Assembly: GCA_964384675.1 (NCBI GenBank)
Contig: CAYLNK010000185.1
Span: forward strand, 1 to 12,993
From: CAYLNK01 sp964384675
GTDB taxonomy: Bacteria > Acidobacteriota > Thermoanaerobaculia > UBA5066
Length of the DNA: 12,993 bases
Reading direction: 5' to 3'
In this document: positions 6,276-11,355 of the stretch, piece by piece
Numbering within the stretch: the stretch's first letter is position 1
Layout of the letters: each line of letters opens with the position of its first letter
Position numbers and translations under genes: made by a program
The notes under the pieces: model-generated
Database searches by the model: none
The model's input: only the letters and a program-made list of their open reading frames with translations
What the model was told of the DNA's origin: nothing

Positions 6276-8426
6276 TCAGGCGTGGAACGTCTTGCCGGCG
6301 GCCGCCAGGTCGCGGAGCTGGGCGGTGGGCGCGTAGAGCGGCCCCTTGGCCGCGTACTTCTCGGTCAGGGCGAGGAGCGCCGCGGCGCCGACCGTGTCGG
6401 CCCAGCGGAAGATGCCGCCCCGGAACGGGGGGAACCCGAGGGCGTAGACGAGGGCGATGTCGGTCTCGGCCGGCGTCGCGACGATGCCGTCCTCCAGGCA
6501 GCGGGAGGCCTCGAGCAGCATCGGCAGCATCATCCGTTCCACGATCTCGGCATCGGTGACCTCGGCGTCCCGTTCCTTCAGCGCCTGGATGAGGGCGATC
6601 GCCTCGGGATCGGCCTGCTTCTTCGGCGGCCCCTTCTTCTGGGGCACCCACGCGTAGAGCCCCTTGCCGTCGGTCTTCTGGCCGTAGCGGCCCGCGTCGT
6701 ACATCGCCTCGATCGCCGTCTTCCGGCCCTCGGCCATCCGGTCGGGGAAGCCCATCCCCATCACGGTGCCGGCGTGGCGGCAGGTGTCGATGCCGACCAT
6801 GTCCAGGAGCGACGCCGGGCCCTGCGGCCAGCCCCACTTCTCCATGACCTTGTCGATGCGCGCGTAGTCGACCCCGTCGAAGACGAGACCGTTGAAGCCG
6901 GCGAAGTACGGGAAGAGGATCCGGTTCACGAGGAAGCCGGGGCAGTCGCCCACCACGATCGGCGTCTTGCCGAGCGCCTGCGCGTAGGCGACGGTCGTCG
7001 CGATGGCGGCGTCGCTGCTCTTCGCGCCCCGGATCACCTCCACGAGCGGCATCTTGTGGACCGGGTTGAAGAAGTGCATGCCGCAGAAGCTCTCGGGTCG
7101 CTTCAGCGACGCGGCCAGGCGGGTGATCGAGATCGTCGAGGTGTTGCTGGTGAGGATCGCGTCCTCGCGGAGGAGCCCTTCCACCTCGGCCAGCACCTTC
7201 GCCTTGACCCCCTCGTTCTCGACGACCGCCTCCACCACCAGGTCGACGCCGCCGATGTCGGCGTACGTCAGGGCCGGGTGGATCCGGGAGAGCGTGACCG
7301 CCATCTTCCCGGGGGTGAGTGTCCCCTTCTCGACCTGCCGCTCGAGCAGCTTGACCGCCTCGCCGGTGCCGAGGTCGAGCTGCTTCTGGGCGATGTCCTT
7401 CATGACGATCGGCACGCCGCGCGAGGCGCTCTGGTACGCGATGCCGCCGCCCATGATGCCGGCCCCGAGGACGGCCGCGCTCTTGACGGGGCGTGCGCTC
7501 GCGGCCGCGCGCTTCGCGGCCTTCTTCACGGCCTGGTCGCCCAGGAAGATCGAGACGAGCCCGCGCGCGGTGCCGCTGCCGGCGACCTTCGGGAGCCCGG
7601 CCATCTCCAGGGCGATCGCCTCGTCGCGGCCCTTGCCGGCGCCCTTCTGCATCGCCTCGATCGCGGCGACCGGCGCGGGGTAGTGGGGGCCGGCCTTCCC
7701 GGCCACGAACGCCTTGCTCCCCTCGAACACCATCCCGGCCTCGATCGCGTTCAGCGCCAGCGGGCGGAGCTTCTCGTCGCGCCGCGCCTGCCACGGCAGC
7801 TTGCCGTCGGCCGCGTCGCGGAGCGTCTTTTGGGCCGCGTCGCGGAGCGCCTCCGGGGCCGTCACGCCGTCCACGACGCCCGCCTTCAGCGCGGCCTCGG
7901 CGCCGTACTGGTCGCCGCTCGCGATCCACTCGATCGCCGTGTCGGCGCCGGCGATGCGGGGGAGCCGGACCGTGCCTCCCCAGCCCGGGTAGATCCCGAG
8001 CTTCACCTCGGGCAGCCCGATCTTCGCGGTCGCCGACATCAGCCGGTAGCTGCAGGCGAGGGCCAGCTCGAGGCCGCCGCCGAGCGCGATGCCGTTGATC
8101 GCCACGACGACGGGGCACGGGAGGTCCTCGAGGTCGTTGAACGTCCCGTGCACGCCGCGGAGCCACGCCGCCATCTCGGCCTCGGGCGCCGCGAACATCC
8201 CGAGGAACTCGGTGACGTCGGCGCCGACGACGAAGACGTCCTTGCCGCTGGTGACGAGGACGCCGCGCAGCCCGGCGGCAGACTTCAGCACGTCGACGGC
8301 CGCGCGCAGCTCGGCGTGCACCGCCGCGCTGAGCTTGTTCACGGAGTCGTCTTTCAGGTCGATCCTCAGCTCGGCGAGGCCGCCGTCCAGGGACCGGACG
8401 GTGATCGCCTTCCCTTCGTATTGCAT
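6276..8426 (-). CDS. fadB: Fatty-acid oxidation complex alpha subunit: enoyl-CoA hydratase / 3-hydroxyacyl-CoA dehydrogenase
   Basis: FadB hydrates trans-2-enoyl-CoA and oxidises the resulting L-3-hydroxyacyl-CoA with NAD, feeding the thiolase FadA. The 716 residues are close to E. coli FadB (729). The N-terminal hydratase domain has ALGGGLELALA with Glu120 and IGLPEVKLGIYPGWGG with Glu140, the two catalytic acids. The NAD-binding Rossmann fold starts at VLGAGIMGGGIA (residues 319-330), and the dehydrogenase motif SNTSTISI and HFFNPVHKMPLVEV follow, with catalytic His451 and Glu463. The C-terminal dehydrogenase halves end with ALGFPPFRGG (662-671). I chose the ATG at 8426 because homology begins there and AGGAG lies 9 nt upstream; the open frame continues far upstream but only through intergenic DNA and the divergent gene. 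It is the first gene of the fadBA operon and lies downstream of a FadR-like operator. Confidence 0.97.
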   Translation of the reverse strand: MQYEGKAITVRSLDGGLAELRIDLKDDSVNKLSAAVHAELRAAVDVLKSAAGLRGVLVTSGKDVFVVGADVTEFLGMFAAPEAEMAAWLRGVHGTFNDLEDLPCPVVVAINGIALGGGLELALACSYRLMSATAKIGLPEVKLGIYPGWGGTVRLPRIAGADTAIEWIASGDQYGAEAALKAGVVDGVTAPEALRDAAQKTLRDAADGKLPWQARRDEKLRPLALNAIEAGMVFEGSKAFVAGKAGPHYPAPVAAIEAMQKGAGKGRDEAIALEMAGLPKVAGSGTARGLVSIFLGDQAVKKAAKRAAASARPVKSAAVLGAGIMGGGIAYQSASRGVPIVMKDIAQKQLDLGTGEAVKLLERQVEKGTLTPGKMAVTLSRIHPALTYADIGGVDLVVEAVVENEGVKAKVLAEVEGLLREDAILTSNTSTISITRLAASLKRPESFCGMHFFNPVHKMPLVEVIRGAKSSDAAIATTVAYAQALGKTPIVVGDCPGFLVNRILFPYFAGFNGLVFDGVDYARIDKVMEKWGWPQGPASLLDMVGIDTCRHAGTVMGMGFPDRMAEGRKTAIEAMYDAGRYGQKTDGKGLYAWVPQKKGPPKKQADPEAIALIQALKERDAEVTDAEIVERMMLPMLLEASRCLEDGIVATPAETDIALVYALGFPPFRGGIFRWADTVGAAALLALTEKYAAKGPLYAPTAQLRDLAAAGKTFHA

Positions 8427-8486
8427 GGGGCGTCGCTCCTGTCGGTGGCGTTCGGGTCGCGGGCCGGAGGGGCCCGGCGTCCGGCG

Positions 8487-8492
8487 ATCATA
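8487..8492 (-). promoter_or_regulatory. Putative -10 element of the fadBA promoter
   Basis: On the minus strand TATGAT differs from the TATAAT consensus by one base, in a conspicuously AT-rich patch. It would place the transcription start near 8480, about 53 nt before the fadB ATG. No good -35 hexamer is visible at 16-18 bp spacing, which suggests help from an activator or a non-standard sigma preference. Confidence 0.5.
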
Positions 8493-8494
8493 AA

Positions 8495-8512
8495 TGAATG
8501 AGGGCTCATTCG
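8495..8512. promoter_or_regulatory. FadR(TetR-type)-like operator in front of fadBA
   Basis: TGAATGAGGGCTCATTCG contains the perfect inverted repeat GAATGAG-GG-CTCATTC. It matches the pattern TGAATGA-N4-TCATTCA that I know for the TetR-family FadR of Bacillus at all but the last arm base. It lies 2 bp upstream of the putative -10 of fadBA, within the -35/-10 spacer, so a bound repressor would block transcription. Known FadR repressors of this type release DNA when long-chain acyl-CoA binds. The regulator gene is not in the window. Confidence 0.65.
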
Positions 8513-8642
8513 CTCGCGAGGCGGGTATGCGAGGATCGGGCCTCCCGCGTCGTCCGTCGTCCCCCCGCCCCGGCCGTGACCGGGCGCACATCTGGTAATC
8601 CGCGCGAGCCCCGCTCGCGTCGGTGTCGGCAGGAGGCACCTC

Positions 8643-9203
8643 ATGAAACGGACACTTCTCAACCTCGTCCTCGCGCTCGTGGTCGTGGCGGGACCGCTCG
8701 CCGGCGTCGCCGAAGCCGGGCGCGTCGTCGTCCGGGGCCCGCGCGCCAAGGTGGTCGTCCGGACCGGCTTCCCGATCGTCCGGCCGCTCCCGCACGTCGT
8801 CGTCAGGCCGGCGCGCGTGACCGTGAGGGTAGCGCCCGTCGCCTACCTCCCGGTCGTCCCGTTCGGGGCCGTCGTGGTCGCCGCTCCCCCTCCGAAGGAC
8901 GTCCTCGTATGGGAGGACAGCGAGACCCTCGACAAGGACGACGACTGGACCGACTTCACCCTCAACGTCGACAGCCGGGGCACCGCGCTGTTCCTCGACG
9001 TGACGGGACGGGTCCAGCTGAACTTCGCCGAGGTCGTCTTCGAGAACGGCCAGGCGCAGGTCGTCGACTTCGGGGACAGGCCGTTGAAGAAGGGGCTGTA
9101 CGAGCTCCTCGACTTCCGCGACGGACGGAAGGTCGACCACGTGAGGCTCGTGGCGCGGGCCCGCAGCGAGAACGCGCGGGTCGTGGTCCGGATGCAGAAG
9201 TAG
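8643..9203 (+). CDS. Small secreted protein with a valine/arginine-rich N-terminal region, function unknown
   Basis: The 186-residue product starts with a clear signal peptide: MKR, a hydrophobic core, and a likely signal peptidase I site AEA|G at residue 25. Residues 26-80 are low-complexity, dominated by Val, Arg and Pro (repeated VVVR segments), then a PPP turn. Residues about 86-186 look like one compact beta-rich domain with acidic patches (SETLDKDDDW) and a VRLVARARSENARVVVRMQK end. The repeating VVVR and ARVVVR pattern suggests beta strands. The start is supported by AGGAGG 7 nt upstream of the ATG. I recognise no family. The gene diverges from fadB, 216 bp apart; the operator in that region is much closer to fadB, so shared regulation is only possible. 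The protein probably acts in the periplasm or outside the cell. Confidence 0.8.
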   Translation: MKRTLLNLVLALVVVAGPLAGVAEAGRVVVRGPRAKVVVRTGFPIVRPLPHVVVRPARVTVRVAPVAYLPVVPFGAVVVAAPPPKDVLVWEDSETLDKDDDWTDFTLNVDSRGTALFLDVTGRVQLNFAEVVFENGQAQVVDFGDRPLKKGLYELLDFRDGRKVDHVRLVARARSENARVVVRMQK

Positions 9204-9216
9204 GCGAGAAAAAGAA

Positions 9217-9242
9217 ACGGGCGGCCCGTCCGGGCCGCCCGT
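9217..9242 (-). terminator. Terminator between convergent genes, best oriented for the RRM gene
   Basis: Near-perfect 12-bp arms ACGGGCGGCCCG and CGGGCCGCCCGT flank a 2-nt centre. Reading on the minus strand, TTCTTTTTCTCGCC follows, a good T-run. On the plus strand it lies 13 bp past the stop of the small secreted protein, but there the following sequence lacks Ts. It may act in both directions. Confidence 0.75.
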
Positions 9243-9286
9243 GGAATGAGAAGCGAAGAGGGGAGGCGATTCCGCCGGAGGGGAAG

Positions 9287-9311
9287 GGGGAACCCGGCGT
9301 CCGGGTTCCCC
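9287..9311 (-). terminator. Hairpin directly after the RRM gene
   Basis: Perfect 11-bp arms GGGGAACCCGG and CCGGGTTCCCC enclose a 3-nt loop, starting 6 bp past the RRM stop. No T-run follows on the minus strand. It may be a first, weak terminator or an mRNA 3'-end stabiliser, with the T-tailed hairpin at 9217-9242 as the main terminator. Confidence 0.6.
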
Positions 9312-9317
9312 GGAGGT

Positions 9318-9620
9318 CTAGTAGCGGCCGCGGCCGCCGCGGCCACCGCCGCCGCCGTACCCGCCGCCGCCGCCCCGGTTCTCCTGGGGCTTGGCCTCGT
9401 TCACGCGGAGGGCGCGGCCGTCGACCTCACGGCCGTTGAGGGCGCCCATCGCCTTCTGCGCGTCGCTGTCCGACATCTCGACGAAGCCGAACCCCTTGGA
9501 GGAGCCGGTGTCGCGGTCGGAGATCACGCGCGCGGAGTCGACCGAGCCGAAGGGCTCGAACAGGGCGCGGAGGGTGGAGTCGTTCACGGAGTAGGCCAGG
9601 TTGCCGACGTAGAGCTTCAT
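9318..9620 (-). CDS. RRM-type RNA-binding protein with a glycine-rich tail
   Basis: The 100-residue protein is a single RNA recognition motif followed by a Gly/Arg/Tyr tail. RNP2 is LYVGNL (residues 3-8) and RNP1 is KGFGFVEM (residues 42-49), with the aromatic residues that stack on RNA present in both. The tail (about 83-100) consists almost only of Gly with Tyr and Arg. This is the usual form of the small bacterial Rbp proteins, known best from cyanobacteria and also found in other phyla, where several respond to cold. It binds single-stranded RNA in the cytoplasm and may act as an RNA chaperone. No clear Shine-Dalgarno sequence precedes the ATG, but the N-terminus MKLYVGNL fits the family exactly. 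It has its own promoter and a long predicted leader, and it diverges from the acetyltransferase gene. Confidence 0.93.
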   Translation of the reverse strand: MKLYVGNLAYSVNDSTLRALFEPFGSVDSARVISDRDTGSSKGFGFVEMSDSDAQKAMGALNGREVDGRALRVNEAKPQENRGGGGGYGGGGGRGGRGRY

Positions 9621-9753
9621 GCGGAAGTCCAGGGTTGCGACCGCCGTCCGAGGGACGGGGTCAGGTCAGGCTGATGGTGATGGGATCGTCACTAAGATCG
9701 ACGGGGACCTCGTAAGGCTCCGGTCCGCTCCGTCAGCGAGAAGGAAGGCGAAC
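9621..9753 (-). promoter_or_regulatory. Long 5' leader of the RRM gene with two small hairpins
   Basis: The predicted leader contains a 6-bp perfect stem CCGTCC/GGACGG with a 3-nt loop (9644-9658) and a GTGA/TCAC stem (9677-9692). It lacks an obvious ribosome binding site next to the ATG. Long structured leaders are known for cold-shock and RNA-binding protein genes, where they control translation. That this one does so is inference. Confidence 0.35.
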
Positions 9754-9759
9754 GCGCTG

Positions 9760-9788
9760 ATTAGCCCATGGCCGCCGCCCCGAGTCAA
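9760..9788 (-). promoter_or_regulatory. Promoter of the RRM gene
   Basis: On the minus strand TTGACT (9783-9788) and GCTAAT (9760-9765) are separated by 17 bp. The -35 matches five of six consensus bases and the -10 four of six. Transcription would start near 9753, giving a leader of about 133 nt before the ATG at 9620. Confidence 0.6.
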
Positions 9789-9811
9789 GCGTCCCCCCCG
9801 GCGCGGCGCGC

Positions 9812-9817
9812 TAGACT
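9812..9817 (+). promoter_or_regulatory. Putative -10 element for a leaderless acetyltransferase transcript
   Basis: TAGACT matches TATAAT at four of six positions and ends 7 nt before the ATG at 9825, which would put the transcription start at or next to the A of the start codon. No Shine-Dalgarno sequence is present. There is no convincing -35, so this is tentative. Confidence 0.35.
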
Positions 9818-9824
9818 GATCCCG

Positions 9825-10442
9825 ATGCCCAGCGAGAACGCCCCGCTGCCGGTCGCCGAAGCGATGATCAAGGTCCGGCGCATCCACCGGCGGGACCTGA
9901 ACCAGGCGTGGGAGTTCCTGAAGCTGGTCTTCCGGGACGTCAACCGCGAGACCGTCGAGTACCAGCGGCCTCGCTCGAAGAAGCGCTTCCTCGAGGTGTA
10001 CGAGGAGGACGGCGTCGAGCAGCTCCTCTTCGAGATGGAGCGGGACGGCGTCCGGAAGATCGTCGGCTACGCCGAGTGCGCGTTCGAGGTGGTCGGGACG
10101 GACAGCTGGGTCAACGAGCGGTACTTCGAGAACAGGGAGATGCGGCCGCTCTTCGTCGAGGAGCTGGCCGTGCATCCCGACTTCCACGGACAGGGGATCG
10201 GCAGCTTCGTGATGGAGCAGCTGGAGCACCTCGCCCGCGTGCGGGGCTGCACCCACCTGGTCCTCGAGGTGGCCGAGAACAACGAGAACGCCCTTCGCTT
10301 CTACCGCGCCCGCAGCTTCTACAAGCTCGACGCGGCGATCTTCCTCGCGAAGAAGGTCGCCTCCGAGGCGGAGCTCCTCCCGCCCCGGCAGCTCAAGCGG
10401 AAGTCTGCACGCAAGCCCGGTGCCGGCCCGCCGCCGGTCTGA
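9825..10442 (+). CDS. GNAT family N-acetyltransferase with a basic C-terminal tail
   Basis: The 205-residue protein carries the GNAT acetyl-CoA site: VEELAVHPDFHGQGIGSFVM (residues 111-130), with the Q-x-x-G-x-G/A-type pyrophosphate loop at HGQGIG (121-126). The second half motif ENNENALRFYRARSFYKL follows (151-168). Such enzymes move an acetyl group from acetyl-CoA to an amine. The substrate is not predictable. The last 20 residues are rich in Lys, Arg and Pro and probably disordered. I prefer the ATG at 9825 to the one at 9768: residues added by the earlier start look non-coding and overlap the RRM promoter. TAGACT ends 7 nt before this ATG, so the transcript may be leaderless. A third candidate start is the ATG at 9864 (MIKVRR), where homology probably begins. 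Confidence 0.88.
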   Translation: MPSENAPLPVAEAMIKVRRIHRRDLNQAWEFLKLVFRDVNRETVEYQRPRSKKRFLEVYEEDGVEQLLFEMERDGVRKIVGYAECAFEVVGTDSWVNERYFENREMRPLFVEELAVHPDFHGQGIGSFVMEQLEHLARVRGCTHLVLEVAENNENALRFYRARSFYKLDAAIFLAKKVASEAELLPPRQLKRKSARKPGAGPPPV

Positions 10443-10490
10443 TTCCGCTGCGTCATTTGGCCGCGCGGACCCTCCCCTCAAGATCAGCGC

Positions 10491-11345
10491 ATGAGATCCA
10501 TACTTCTCGTGACCCTCGCCCTCGTTCCAATCGGCTGCGCGAAGAAGCCGGCAGCCCCCGCGTCCGCCGAGGCTCCCGTCCACCCGTCCACCCCGTCGGC
10601 GCCCGCGATGGCGAGCCACGAGGCTCAGGCCTCCGCTCCGATGGCCCAGGCGGCGCCGGGTCTCACGGGCACCATCCTCGAGACGATGGACGCGGCCGGC
10701 TACACCTACCTCCGCCTGAAGACCCCCTCGGGCGAGGTCTGGGCCGCCGTCAACCAGACGCCCGTCAAGAAGGGCGACGAGGTGACCGTCGCGAGCGCGA
10801 TGCCGATGGACGGCTTCGAGAGCAAGACGCTGAACCGCAAGTTCGACCGGATCTACTTCGGCACGCTCGGCCTTCCCGCGTCGGCCACGGTCGCGGACGC
10901 CTCTCCCCACGGCGCGGCGGGAGCTGCCGCGGCGGCTCCGGCCGCCTCCACGCCCGACCAGCTCGCGGTGATGAAGCAGCAGCACGAGGCCGCGGCCGCG
11001 AAGGTCGAGGACGTCGGCGAGATCAAGGTCGCCAAGGCAGAGGGGGCTGACGGCAGGACGGTCGCCGAGCTGTACGCCTCCAGGGCGAAGCTGAAGGACG
11101 GCTTCGTCGCGGTGCGCGGCAAGGTGGTGAAGTTCCTGCCCGGGATCATGGGGCGGAACTGGATCCACGTGCGCGATGGCTCGGGCACGGCCGCCGGCAA
11201 GGACAACGACCTGACCGTCACGACGCAGGCGGCCGCCGCGGTGGGCGACGTCGTCCTCGTGCGCGGCACCGTTCGCCTCGACAAGGACTTCGGCATGGGC
11301 TACCAGTACACCCTCCTCCTCGAGGACGCCACGGTCACGAAATGA
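10491..11345 (+). CDS. Lipoprotein with two OB-fold-like domains, the first NrfJ-like
   Basis: The 284-residue product begins with a short hydrophobic signal and Cys16 in VPIGC, a lipobox-like site, although Pro at -3 is unusual. A low-complexity Ala/Pro/Ser stretch (about 19-55) would tether it to a membrane. Residues about 57-127 (TGTILETMDAAGYTYLRL, WAAVNQTPVKKGDEV, SKTLNRKFDRIYFG) closely resemble NrfJ-type OB domains found near cytochrome c maturation and nitrite reduction genes. After an Ala-rich linker, residues about 186-284 form a second OB-like domain (VAVRGKVVKFLPGIMGRNWIHVRDGSG, VGDVVLVRGTV, FGMGYQYTLLLEDA) of the type often annotated as bacterial OB-fold or nucleic-acid-binding-like. 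No Shine-Dalgarno is seen before the ATG. It lies 48 bp after the acetyltransferase and 10 bp before the transglutaminase gene, so co-transcription with the latter is likely. Ligand and function are unknown. Confidence 0.85.
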   Translation: MRSILLVTLALVPIGCAKKPAAPASAEAPVHPSTPSAPAMASHEAQASAPMAQAAPGLTGTILETMDAAGYTYLRLKTPSGEVWAAVNQTPVKKGDEVTVASAMPMDGFESKTLNRKFDRIYFGTLGLPASATVADASPHGAAGAAAAAPAASTPDQLAVMKQQHEAAAAKVEDVGEIKVAKAEGADGRTVAELYASRAKLKDGFVAVRGKVVKFLPGIMGRNWIHVRDGSGTAAGKDNDLTVTTQAAAAVGDVVLVRGTVRLDKDFGMGYQYTLLLEDATVTK

Positions 11346-11355
11346 GGGCCAGCCG

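Noticed and set aside
5697..8501. Long plus-strand open frame (934 codons) across fadA and fadB
   Set aside because: It is antisense to two genes with complete catalytic motifs. Its product is a low-complexity Arg/Ala/Gly/Val/His mix, as expected from the opposite strand of GC-rich coding DNA.
8427..9140. Upstream extension of fadB to give a 954-residue protein
   Set aside because: The extra 238 residues have no fatty-acid oxidation homology and are read through the divergent gene and the promoter region. The ATG at 8426 has a ribosome binding site and begins where family similarity starts.
9246..9674. Plus-strand frame of 142 codons opposite the RRM gene
   Set aside because: It runs through two hairpins and antisense to RNP1 and RNP2, and its product has no recognisable domain.
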